A stretch of 64,000 bases of DNA. Source: Antedon bifida (taxonomy: Eukaryota; Echinodermata; Crinoidea; Comatulida; Antedonidae). This document shows positions 36,661 to 48,100 of this stretch, piece after piece. The stretch spans positions 18,085,820 to 18,149,819 of the forward strand of contig OY727096.1 in the NCBI GenBank assembly GCA_963402885.1. Direction: 5' to 3'. Position numbers and translations under genes: made by a program. Each line of letters opens with the position of its first letter. The stretch's first letter is position 1. Under the pieces are notes generated by a model. The model worked only from the letters and a program-made list of their open reading frames with translations, did no database searches and was not told where the DNA came from.

Positions 36661-39374
36661 ATGGCCACTGGAAAGAGACGTACCGAGCTTCACGAGTTAA
36701 CGTTACCAGAATCTAAAGATACTGTGCCCCACAATTTTGAAGATGTATTCAACCAGCAGATATCTGACCTGAAAGACTCGGTGACGAAGCTTAGCCTGTC
36801 AGACTTAAGTGCCACAAAAAGTGTGTTTCTGCTTTTTAGGAATTGCGGAGATTGGTTCTTCAAGGATCAGTTTAAACATTATCGACGCAAAATTGTTGAA
36901 AAGTTGTGTGAGTTTGGATTTGTTGAAGACCTGACAAGATTCTTAGATGAGCTGGATAAATCTGACTTATTTAAAAAGTCTTCAATTTTCAGTTTGTCTG
37001 ATTATGACTACAGATGCAAGATCTTAAGTCATGTATTAACAACTATGTGTAACTTCTCGGATACATCGTCCAGATTTGGAAAAGGGCTTGCTGAAAATGG
37101 AGCCATTCCGATATTATTGGCTTTTTTAACACACGAAGATCTGTTGCCAATAAAAGTCGCAGAAAGCAACAACTGGGACCTGGTAAATTCAATTCTCGGC
37201 ATACTTGGAAATATTGCTAGACTGTGCCCAGATTATAGGCAAAAGTTTAGAGAAAACAATGCCGTTAAAATATTATTAGATTATTCGATAATTAAAAAAA
37301 AAGTATCGAAGGCTGATTGCTATCTTACTGTTTCTTTTCTTATTACGGATGAAGAAGTAACTTTGATTGAGGATGCTGGCAACACAATACCGTTCCTGAT
37401 CAACTGTTTGAAAAAAGCGCTATCTTTAAACGATGAGCTTAGTGCCTATGGTTACAGTCCTGCAGAAATTCTATTGGGGTTGAACAGTCTAGCATCGAAT
37501 GATGCTAACAAAGTACGTATTGTCGAGTGTGGTGGGTTACAACTGCTGTCCAGAGCTGCAGATGTCGGAAATCTTGCGATTAGCATAATTGCTGCTAACA
37601 TTACATGGCGATTGGCTTTCGTTGAAAAAAACAGACATAAAATCATTGCAGAGACGAAACTTATTAAATGTAAGTATTGACCACCGAGTCATCACAATAA
37701 TCATGATTATTCCTAGCTCTATCTTCTTAACCTATTTGAGTTCCATCTCATTTTGCGTGTCAACATCTTCCTTCAGTATTTCCTCTTTGTTTTAAAGAAC
37801 CATAGCATAAAACCCGTATCATTCTGTTTATTTCTTTATACAGCATTGAAATCTTGGCAGAGCTCGCAGAACTACATGCTGAAGGAGGCATCCAAAGGTG
37901 CATTATGGGAAACATTTGAAGGCAAACCTGAATCACTGGGGAAACATACATCTAACGTCGTTGACAAACAACATAACTGCCCTCACGTGATGCTAAGCTA
38001 CCAATGGGATGTCCAGCCGATTATGATTAAATTAAAAGATAAACTTGTACGAGCTGGTTACAACGTCTGGATGGATGTTGACAGAATGGGTAAGACTATA
38101 AAAGCAGTAAATAAACTAGAAACAATAATAGTCTCCAGTGCGTCGGTTTGTATAATCATATCTAGTTCATGGATTAGCTAATTCAGTGATAAAGCTATTT
38201 TCATGCCTTTTGCTACTTCATCATTATTGGCATCAACGATCACTTTCAAATATTTTATTCTTACAGAAGGTGATATATTAGGAGCAATGGCTAATGCTGT
38301 TGAAAATGCGGCGGTCTTGGTAATAGCGGTTTCTAAGAAGTATAAAGACAGTAATAGTTGCAGAACAGGTTGGTAGAACTATATATATACATTCACACCA
38401 AGAACTGAAGATAACTACAAACATCTAGGGAAAAATACTTAAGGCCTGTTTACACTGAACGAACAAACGACCATAATACTATAGATAAATATATGTTTTT
38501 CCTCAGAAAAGAAATTTTGAAAAGCTTTCATCAGGGGATAACCATTTGTACTTTCTTCGATGAAATAAGTCCAAGCAAAAGGTTATCCTTCCTATAGCTA
38601 TATGATTTATATATGTTTCGTTCATTATCGTCCTGCCTCGGAGGCCTTTCATTTTTTCGGTATATAACATACCACCTCGGCACAAACGCGTTGAAAAAGG
38701 CCAGCTCTGACCAAGTCTTAATGTTTTTTCTTTCTAGAAGCAACGTATGCATATAAGCACTTAAAACAAATAATCCCGCTTATTGTTGAAGAGAAGTACG
38801 TTGCAGATGGATGGTTGGGCGCACTCATCGGTACTAAGAAGTATTTCGAAGTCACGTGTGACTCCTCAGTCGATACAGAATATGAGAACATTCAGAAAGA
38901 AATTGGAACTAGAGGGTTATCAGAAGGTATAGACAATAACATAATAAAGGATCTTTTTATAAATGTACCCATGCTCCACAAAAGATAAAGTGAATTATAT
39001 CAACATTAAAGTAAGAACGTTCTTTAGGACTATACTTTAACCTGATTGAATTTTTTTCAGACGTGATTGTACCTGTAAAAGAAATACCAACTTCATCAAA
39101 AAAGCCAAAATCAAGTGATAGTGTTGACGGTGGCGTCAAAAAACATGTATCTAGTTGGACCAAAGACGAAGTGAAAAAATGGCTAACTGAAAACAAGATG
39201 GCGGAATTAACTACCTGTATGAAGGATGTGGATGGTGACATTTTGGTTCAGATGATCAAACTTTCCAATAAAGCACCGGAATACTTTTACTCACAGTTAA
39301 AATTAGAGTTTAATATGAATCTTATTCAAGTTTTACAATTTGACAACAGTCTTGGAAAGCTTAAAATAAGTTAA
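36661..39374 (+). CDS. ARM-TIR-SAM protein A (SARM1-related, 5 exons)
   Basis: Coding exons: 36661-37669, 37844-38089, 38267-38368, 38738-38926, 39061-39374; all introns GT-AG, phase 1 throughout, total 1860 bp, 619 aa. Residues ~1-336 form an armadillo-type helical region (GAIPILLAFL, LGILGNIARLCPD, AVKILLDYS). Residues ~383-515 are a TIR domain (HVMLSYQWDVQ, GYNVWMDVDRMEGD, AVLVIAVSKKYKDSNSCRTE, QIIPLIVEEKY, DGWLGALIGTKKYF). Glu453 in CRTEATYA lies where SARM1 has its catalytic glutamate, so NAD cleavage is possible but unproven, since adaptor TIRs can also keep this residue. Residues ~545-617 are a SAM domain (SSWTKDEVKKWL, DVDGDILVQM), a likely oligomerisation module. SARM1 has ARM-SAM-SAM-TIR, so the order here differs. 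A pyrimidine tract ending in AG lies just before the ATG, so a 5' non-coding exon is likely. Probably cytosolic innate-immune or cell-death signalling. Confidence 0.92.
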
Positions 39375-39793
39375 TTGGAAATATAGATAAGTTGGTAACA
39401 AGAAAACATATATCTCTTGTCTTTATTGCGATTTAAGTGCGATACTTTTTATGTAGGCCTATTGCAGATCAGTGACACATATTATTTTTTACAGTTTATA
39501 CAGAATTTTGTACGTGAAAGTATAGGGCTAACCTTATAGAAGGCTATTAAATATGTCTGGGGTTACCCAGAAATAATAATCTGTGTAATATTAAATGCCT
39601 GGCCACTATTTTGAATTGTGAAAATTAGACTGCTGGGTAATTTTCATAATGCTAATGTATTTCGAAATTAGTGATGATAATTTTGTATAGAACAACAACT
39701 ACGAACAAAATACAGGTATTACAAAGAACTTGGTTTAATGAACAAATACACAATGTAGAATGTATTCCTTTGTGAAGTATCGAACGGTTCAGC
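39375..39793. repeat. 3' flank of gene A, duplicated downstream
   Basis: The sequence after the gene A stop (TTAATTGGA...TAGATAAGTTGGTAAC and so on) recurs after pseudogene C at about 40718-41230 with small differences. It marks a tandem segmental duplication that includes the 3' ends of both copies. Confidence 0.85.
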
Positions 39794-40010
39794 TAAAAAG
39801 GTATTATATTGTTTGAAGGTTTGCATGGCGAAATAAAATATTGATATAAGTTTGCGGTACACCACGTATGTTAGTTCTGAAAAGAACTGTTGAGTTTCTC
39901 GACGTTTCGATCAAAGCATATCAAAGCATATTGATCGAGAAACTCAACAGTTCTTTTCATAACCAACATACGTGGTGTACCGTAAACTTATATCAACATA
40001 AAAAGGTATT
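39794..40010. mobile_element. Foldback insertion, family 1, with 12-bp TSD
   Basis: TAAAAAGGTATT is present at 39794-39805 and again at 39999-40010, bracketing a 193-bp insert. The insert has a tail with TTGCATGGCGAAATAAAAT and inverted arms containing GGTACACCACGTATGTTAG and its complement. The paralogous site downstream of pseudogene C (41152-41177) lacks the insert, so the boundaries are fixed by an empty site. Same family as 929-1110. Confidence 0.93.
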
Positions 40011-40084
40011 GTTATACCCATATTTTTGGTATTGTGTTGCACATATGTTTCAATGTATTTCATTGTTATAATCTTCTCATACGT

Positions 40085-40705
40085 ATCGGACTACGAACCC
40101 ACGTCAAAATTCGGAACAGAGCTTGACAGAATTGGAGCCATTCCGATATTATTGAGTTTTTTAAAACACGAAGATCTCATCCCCGTGAACGTCACAGAAA
40201 TTAAAGTTGACCTGGTAAATTCTATTATCGGAATACTTGGTAATGCTGCTAGACTGTGCCCAGATTCTAGAAAAATATTAAGAATAAACAACGCTGTTAA
40301 ACTATTACTAGATTATTCAAAGATAAGAAATGACATGTTGGAGGCTGATTGCTATCTTACTCTTTCATTTCTTATTACGGATGTCAAAGAAGAAGTAACT
40401 TTGATTAGGGTGCTGGCAAAAGGACAATACCGTTCCTGATCAAGTGTTTGAAAAAGGCGTTGTCTTCAAACGCTGAGCTAAGTGCCTACGGATACGGTCT
40501 TGCAGAAATACTGCTGGGGTTGAACAGTCTAGCATCAAATGATGCTAACAGTAAAATTATTGCAGACGGATGGTTGGGCGCACTCATCGGTACTAATAAG
40601 TATTTCAAAGTCACGTGTGACTCCTCCTTTTACTCCCAGTTAAAATTAGAGTTTAATATGAATAATATGAATCTACAAGTTTTACAATTTGACAACAGTC
40701 TTTGA
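40085..40705 (+). pseudogene. ARM-TIR-SAM copy C: collapsed chimeric pseudogene
   Basis: It begins within the ARM region (SKFGTELDRIGAIPILLSFL) and lacks the family's N-terminus. It has the same one-base frameshift as gene B near 40401-40412 (reading into VLAKGQYRS then stop), resumes with LKKALSSNAELSAYGYG, and then jumps without an intron from the ARM sequence into late TIR sequence (ADGWLGALIGTNKYFKVTCD) and again into the C-terminal SAM part (FYSQLKLEFNMN), ending at a stop. The missing introns and most of TIR and SAM are deleted, so no functional product is expected. The TIR/SAM scraps match gene A more closely, while the frameshift matches gene B. Confidence 0.88.
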
Positions 40706-41662
40706 AAGCTTAAAATAAGTTAATTGGACTCAAATATAGATAAGTTGGTAACTAGAAAACATATATCTCTTATGTGTATTTCGATTTAAGTGCGGTACTT
40801 TATATGTAGGCCTATTGCAGTTCAGCGTCACATATTATTTTATACAGAATTTTGTACGTGAAAGTATAACCTTATAGAAGGCTATTAAATCTGTCAGGGG
40901 TTACCCAGAAACAATAAGCTGTGAAATGTTAAACGCCTGGCCACTATTTTGAATTGTGAAAATTAGACTGCTGGATAATTTTCATAATGTTAATTATTGA
41001 TTAGAAATTAGTGATGATCATTTTTTATAGAAACTCAAAGGCAACTACGAACAAAATACAGGTATTACAAAGAACTTCCACTTGATTTAATGCACAAATT
41101 AATACACAATGTAGAATGTATTCCGCTACCTTTGTGTAGTATCGAACGGTTCAGCAAAAATGGTGTTATTATACCCATATTTTTGGTATTGTGTTGCACA
41201 TATGTTTCAATGTATTTCATTGTTATAATCTTCTCATACGGACTATCAGGCTAGCTACGAACCCACGCCATAACTGCCGCGCCCTTTTAACAGTAAAGGT
41301 ACAGCTACTGAAACGTAAGTTGCACTTTTTATATTATACTTTCCTACCGTGTTCTAGTAGTAAATATACCAAGAGTGCTTTTAGTTTATTCTCCATTATC
41401 AATTAGCCGAGGGAGCATGTAGTAGAGGTGTGGCCTACAGGAGTCTATCATAAACGTTATCAGCAATATTTGACAAAACGTTTTGCATAGGCGTGTATAA
41501 TTTTGGAAATGGTTGTTGCGATTTTTTTTTAAATTGCTGCTGCATATATATCTGTAGCCTATATATAAAGTGTTATTTCAATACAAAGATAGAATAAATA
41601 TATAAAGGCTATTTATAATAAATTACTAAAACAAGATTTTCGTTGTTTACTCGTGTAGAAAC
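40706..41662. other. Spacer between pseudogene C and gene B
   Basis: The first ~520 bp repeat the 3' flank of gene A, including TATTTTTGGTATTGTGTTGC and TTCTCATACG. The rest is AT-rich and should hold the gene B promoter and a 5' non-coding exon; a pyrimidine-rich tract ending CGTGTAG lies four bases before the gene B ATG. Confidence 0.7.
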
Positions 41663-44214
41663 ATGGCCACTGCAAAGAGACGTATCGAGCTTCACGAGTT
41701 GACGTTGCCAGAATCTAAAGATACTGTGCCCCACAATTTTGTTGTTATATTCAACCAGAAGATATCTGACCTGAAAGACAAGATAAAGACGCTCAGTCAG
41801 TCGGATCTAAAGGCTAATAGAAATGTGTTATTGCTGTTTAGGCATTGTAGAGATTGGTTCAAGGAACAGCAGTTTAAACATTATCGACGCAAAATTGTTG
41901 AAGAAATGTGCAAGTTTGGATTCGTTGAAAACCTAACAAGATTCTTAAAAGATCTGGATAAATCTGATTTATCTTATTTGCCTGATGAGGACAGATACAA
42001 AATCTTAGAAAATGTACTAAACATTATGTATGACTTCTCTAATGAATCGTCAAAATTCGGAACAGAGCTTGCCAAAAAAGGCGCCATTCCGATATTATTG
42101 GATTTTGTAAAACAAAAATATCTAATCCCAACGAACGTCGGAGTCGAAGAAAACTTGGTGCTGGTTAAATACATTCTCGGCACACTTGGCAATATTGTTA
42201 GGCTATGCCCAGATTCTAGACAGACATTTAGAGAGAAAAAAGCTGTTGAAATGTTATTACACTATTCAAAGATAAGAAATAAAATATTGGAGGCTGATTG
42301 CTATCTTATTGTTTCATTTCTTATTACGGACGAAGAAATAACTTTGATTAGGGTGCTGGCAAAAGGACAATTCCGTTCCTGATCAAGTGTTTGAAAAAGG
42401 CGTTGTCTTCAAACGCTGAGCTTAGTGCCTACGGATACGGTCTTGCAGAAATTCTTTTGGGGTTGAACAGCCTAGCGTCAAATGATGTTAACGGCAAAAT
42501 GATTGTCGAGTGTGGTGGGTTAAAACTGCTGCACAGAGCTGCAGATGTCGGAATTCCTGCGATTAGCATAATTACTGCTAACATTACATGGCGATTGGCT
42601 TTCATCGACAAAAACAGAGACGAGATCAAAGCCAAGACGAAACTTATTAAAAGTAAATATTGAACTTGATAATTTACATTTCAATAAGCACTAGGCCCTT
42701 AGTTTTCTTTTTATTCCTCTTCTAGTCATCTAACCTATTCGGGGTTTTTTTTCGATCTCCTTCTCCATTATATTTTACTTTCTTCTGATCTTCACATATT
42801 TTAAGTGAATATTTTATTTTTTCCATTTTATATCTTCTTTGTTCTAGAAACCGTAGACCTAAACCATATTATCCTTGTTTGTTTTATACAGCATTAAAAA
42901 CTTGGCAGACCGACCAGAACCAAATGCTGACGGAGGCGTCCAAAGGTGCATTATGGGAAATTTATTGGATATGTAAATCTGACGTCGTTTATGAACAACA
43001 GAATACCTGCCCTCACGTGATGCTAAGTTACCAATGGGATGTCCAACCACTGATGAATAAATTAAAAGAGAAACTTGTAAGAGCCGGTTACAACGTCTGG
43101 ATGGATGTCGAGAGAATGGGTAAGGACATAATTATATAAATGAAATAACAATAAATTTAAACAATGTAGTCTCCTGTGTCTCGATTTGTACAATACAATT
43201 AATCTTATTTCTGAATACAATCACTTTCTTGGATTATAGAAGGCCCCAGGGTAAATTTGGTGATGATTTTCATGCCTTTTATACTTCCTTGCATTACAAT
43301 ATTACATTTTGCACTATCGATCATCTTTTAGAAACATTTTATTCTTATAGAAGGTGATATTATAGACGCAATGGTTAATGCCGTAGACAATGCGGCGGTC
43401 TTGGTAATAGCAATTTCTAAGAAATACAAAGACAGTAATTATTGCAGATCAGGTTGGTACAACTCCATACAAGATTTCCCACTATATTATAAGAGAAAGC
43501 ATATAAGGCCTACACAATACATTTCTTACATGTTGCTGGAGAAGAAACTCGCACAAACGCGTTTAAACTATGTGAGAACAAATATTCTATTTAAATTAGG
43601 TTGTCTTTTTATATTTTCACTAGAAGCAACGTATGCATTTAGGCACAGAAAAACAATAATTCCGCTTATTGTTGAAGAGAATTACAAACTAGATGGATGG
43701 CTGGATTTTATCATCGGTACAAACATGCATTACAGGGTCACATGTAACTCACTCGATTCGAAATTTGAAAAAATTCAGAAAGAAATTGGAAGTAGAGGAC
43801 TATTAAAAGGTATAAAGAATCTTATACAGATAGTGTAAATGTATCAATAAAAATGTATCCGTACCATGAATTCACACACCCTTTGAGTAAAGTAAGAATT
43901 ATCGTAAGTTTATTTTAAATTGGTTTTCAGGCGTGGAAATACTAAGTTCACCAAAACCAAGTGATAGTTTTGACAGTGGTGTCAAAGGTGTATCTAGTTG
44001 GACCAAAGACGAAGTGAAAACATGGCTAACTGAAAACAAGATGGCGGAATTAACTACCTGTATGAAGGATGTGGATGGTGACATGTTGGTTCAGATGATC
44101 AAACTTTCCAATAAAGCACCGGAATATTTCAACTCACAGTTAAAATCAGACTATAAAATGAATCTAACTCAAGTTTTACAATTTCACAAAAGTCTTGGAA
44201 AGTTGAAATTATAA
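41663..44214 (+). CDS. ARM-TIR-SAM protein B (5 exons, frameshift in exon 1)
   Basis: Paralogue of gene A with the same architecture. Exons: 41663-42652, 42892-43119, 43351-43452, 43624-43809, 43931-44214; splice sites are intact and exons 2-5 are open. The N-terminus (MATAKRRIELHELTLPESKD) is nearly identical to A. Near 42349-42352 one base is missing relative to A (codon GAG became AG), so translation from the ATG ends at 42382 after VLAKGQFRS; the A-like frame resumes as GAGKRTIPFLIKCL. One extra codon follows the lesion. The TIR (HVMLSYQWDVQPL, GYNVWMDVERM, NYCRSEATYAF) and SAM (SSWTKDEVKTWL) are well preserved; the candidate catalytic Glu of CRSEA is kept. Either a recent pseudogene, a truncated ARM-only protein, or a gene using frameshifting or an internal start. 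With one base restored in exon 1 the product would be about 596 aa. Confidence 0.85.
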
Positions 44215-44345
44215 ATAAGTTAATACTAGAAAGAATTATGGTGACGGGAAAACTAAAATCTTGTGTATAATGCATGCGATAACTTCGAATTCATGTTTCA
44301 GTGTTCCCTATTTTGTATGATTATATAGTACACAGAAGATATACG
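44215..44345. other. 3' flank of gene B; nothing recognised
   Basis: Short AT-rich stretch between the gene B stop and the next repeat; no clear polyadenylation hexamer close to the stop. Confidence 0.5.
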
Positions 44346-44750
44346 TACCGTATTTATTCGAATAAACGCCCCGGGGCGTTTATTGTTAAGGAGGGTTTTT
44401 AAGGTGGGGGGGGGGGGGGGGGTGCGTTTATTCGAGGAAGGCGTTTATGTAATATGGTAGCATGTATAATCAAATAAATACCTCTAGATATGAAAAATAC
44501 AACACAACTAATATCAAGAAGTGATAAAATACAGTAAATTTATAAAATTCTCGGTAAATTGTAGATCTTGTCAATCAATGGATTCTAATACAAATAGAGT
44601 ATTATTAGAGGAAATAAATAAAGGTCCCCTGGGCGTATATTCGAGGGGGCGTTTATTCAAAATGATGTTTTATGAGGGGTGTTTATTCGAGTGAGGCGAT
44701 TCAAAGCGGAGAGTTTATTCGAATAAATTTGTTTATTCGTACTGTTTTAT
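44346..44750. mobile_element. GTTTATTCGA-rich interspersed repeat
   Basis: Both ends carry inverted TATTTATTCGAATAAA-type words. The word GTTTATTCGA or GCGTTTAT recurs at least six times inside, and a run of about 18 G lies at 44405-44423. The inverted ends and internal repetition fit a non-autonomous element. A few GTAACCC/TAGTAAC words follow to about 44880. Confidence 0.7.
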
Positions 44751-45182
44751 TATTTTGTTATGAGTTGCTGACCGGAAAAGTTGGGGTGGGTTACTATTTT
44801 CAGGTGCCTAATTTAAGATTAGTAATAGTAACTCACTACTCTAATAGTAACCCCCCTTCTAATAGTAACCCACCTTAAAAAACAATCAAAGAACAATAAC
44901 CCAGGGTTACAATTAGAAGATTTACGGTACTGCTATTCATGCCAGATCAGAAATTCAGTAATAACTCCTGAGGGCGGTAAAGAAAATGCTGTCCGGAAAT
45001 GAAATTATTTATAAAGGGGCACAAGTAATCGTTAATAAAGTTACCGGTATGTCGACTTAACCAAAGGTGTATCAAAGAACAATAAAACAGGTGGTATCAA
45101 CATTTCCTCTTCCATATTGCATGATTCAATGGAATATAGAAAGGTAGACAACTTCCACTAAACTGAGCAAAACTCCTCAATA

Positions 45183-48100
45183 ATGAAGATCATCAAGCTA
45201 AAATGCGTTTCTGTAGGTGATAAGTAAGTAGATTGTGTATTAATGCAACTCAATAAGGTGTTGAGCTTTTATTGTGTTCAGTTTTAGATTGGTGTTTAGT
45301 TAGGACTAATTGCGTCTAATTTGAGTGCTTGAAGTAAGACTTTTATAAATTAATCACACGTTTGATCGAAATTGTGCATAACATAACATAACTGCATTTA
45401 AGGAACAATTTAAGACGTTTGGCCAATCTTATGAATCAATTATTACAAAGGGACCTAATTATAATGTAGTTATTACCAGGTTATAACAAACATTCCATTT
45501 TGTATTTCACAAGTTCTACATTTAAACGGTTAAAAAAACGTAGAAGAAATAAAACAGGAATTACTACAAGGAAGTCTATCAGTTAAAAATTCAAACAATT
45601 AAATATATCTTGTTTTAGTTGGTTTCCTGGAAAACAAAACATACTCAAATGAAACAAATAAAAAACAACCAAGCCCATTTTTTTTTTTGGTAGTTACTGT
45701 TTTTGGTGTGTTGTCGTTAGTAACCGTTTTGCCGTTGGTTAAAACACCACCAGTATATTCTTTCCAAATTACATTAATTGCATTCTTCTCCAACTTGTGT
45801 CATTAGTTAACACATTGCTATGTTAATAACCTTTGACCTTATCTCACCTATTTATAGATATGTATTTAAGTTACTTGTTAGAGGTAATATAGTAAGATGT
45901 GTTTGATATCCAATCGTGCCAGCCAAATTACCTTTCAGCTGTAAGGACATCAACTTAATTGACCTATTCTTACCAAATAACGAGATCCACGTAACTTAAA
46001 CAATTCTCTGTGACGAAAGACCGAGATCTTAGTATTAGAGAAAAAAGCATGTAGGCTAAATAAAGCTAGGCTTTTTTTTTAGAATATTCTGTCTTAAAAT
46101 GTTGTAATGCTTGTTTCATATGTAGGCCTACAATCATCAAAATTTAATTTTTTTTAACAATTTCTTTATTTACTAATATCATTTGTCAAAAACCTTCGTC
46201 GATTATCCCAGATTCTGCACGCACAACAGATAATAATTATTTGAGTATTACACTTTCATAAATATAGGCCTACCAAGGTATGCATCAGACAAAACACCAC
46301 CATTTGCTGATTTACTTTACAAGGTTATAATGGAGGAATCCTCCATGGTTATATAAAAGATTTAAATAATGCATTAAGCTATTAGATTTGGCCTTTACAT
46401 CCCGGATATAGAGGCTGTAATTCCTATTCCGCAATAACAATAAAAATAACAACATTGTTAATCCCGATCAAGATCATCATGTCAACAAGTCGGTTTACAA
46501 GAACACCTTTCACTGTGCTTCATTACAATAATTGCTGGCCTGACCCTATAAATTAATAATAAGTAACAAAGTATAATGTGTTAGACAGGCAACACTGTTT
46601 AATATTGGTAAAAAGATCAATATTTTGGCAGATGGCGTTTTTATACGTATAATATTTTAGCTCGAATTAAAAAAAAAACAAAAACAAACGTCGACTGAGT
46701 GAACTAACCTTTAAAAAAAGACAATAAATACAGACTTGACTTGGGGCAAGTTTTACTGTGCAAATCACAGCATTATTGAATTGATATTATTGTAAATGTT
46801 ACTTTCTTCTTTCTTTATATTGGTTAATAATGTAAACAACCTATAAACTAACTACACACGTCCTAAATTAGACTTGCCTTAAGTTTGTAGTTATTTCGAG
46901 GCTTTTCGATAGTTTGTCTGAACCTGAAATCGAGTTTAAGTAGTATACGCATGAAACGCCATTATTTGCAAAACAATATTTACCTTTTAACTAATATTGA
47001 GTCAAAACTCCGCATGGAACCCATACTAGTCCTGTACTAATTTAACCAATTTCATTGCTTTTGTGTTTTCAGTGGTGTTGGTAAAACATGTCTTTTTATT
47101 CGAGAGTGCAAAGGAACGTTTCCAGAATCGTATGCCCCACCACCGTAAGTTGTTCTAAATAATGTCAGGTTGGTTTAAATGGTCCCACTTTGCCTTTTGA
47201 GAAATGGAACACAAACATATACCAAATGACAATCTCACTGGCAAGCCTTTTTTGGGCTGCCAACCTTTCATTCACGTTCGACTATAATAATATAATAAAG
47301 TTGAATTATCACAGCAGAAAACGGTGTTCGGTTCCCGTTTGTTCTTTACATCAAATTGCAAAAGTTTTACCCCAGTAAATGTACAAAGGCTTTCTAATTA
47401 TCTACAGGTTTAAGAATTACTTACACGACATGACTGTTGAAGGAAAGTATGTGGAAATGGATGCAGTGGATCCAACAGGCACTCGAGGAGACTACGATAG
47501 GTTACGACCACTGTCCTACCCAAACACTGTAAGTTGTCACGCTGGTTAACATGCTTGCCTTCCATCCAAAGTTCCATGGTTCATGGCCTACTGCACTGAA
47601 TCTACAATGACACTCCAAGCATTTTGTGCGAGTTTGCAAACTTTCCATCCCAAGTTCCATGGTTCAATCTTGACAGTTCCAGGTGTCATGGTCTAGTGGC
47701 CTACTGCACTTCTGAATCTACAATGACACTCCGAGCATTTTGTGCGAGTTTGCAAACTTTCCATCCCAAGTTCCATGGTTCAATCTTGACAGTTCCAGGT
47801 GTCAAGGTCTAGTGGCCTACTGCACTCCTGCTGAATCTACAATGACAATCTCCGAGCATTTTGTGCCAGTTTGCAAAGTTAGGATGCACATTCTTGACAC
47901 TAGTTTGCTGAAATTTGTAATCTCATAGAATCAACCATTCTTTGTGGTATGTGATCCTTTGTGGTATGTGCTCCTAATTTCCAAACAGGGGAAATCTCGG
48001 AGTTTGTAAACAGAAGTTCGGTAAAGTGTAGTCTGGCATTATATTATAAGCACAATATATAGTTCATCCATCGTGGTAATTGGCGAGTTACCTTCCTGTT

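Noticed and set aside
42353..42446. A cryptic intron that might rescue the gene B frameshift (GTGCTG to CTTGCAG)
   Set aside because: Removing it leaves the downstream sequence in the wrong frame, and gene A has no intron there.
47624..47928. Two similar 62-aa open frames
   Set aside because: They are translations of the 116-bp intronic tandem repeat.
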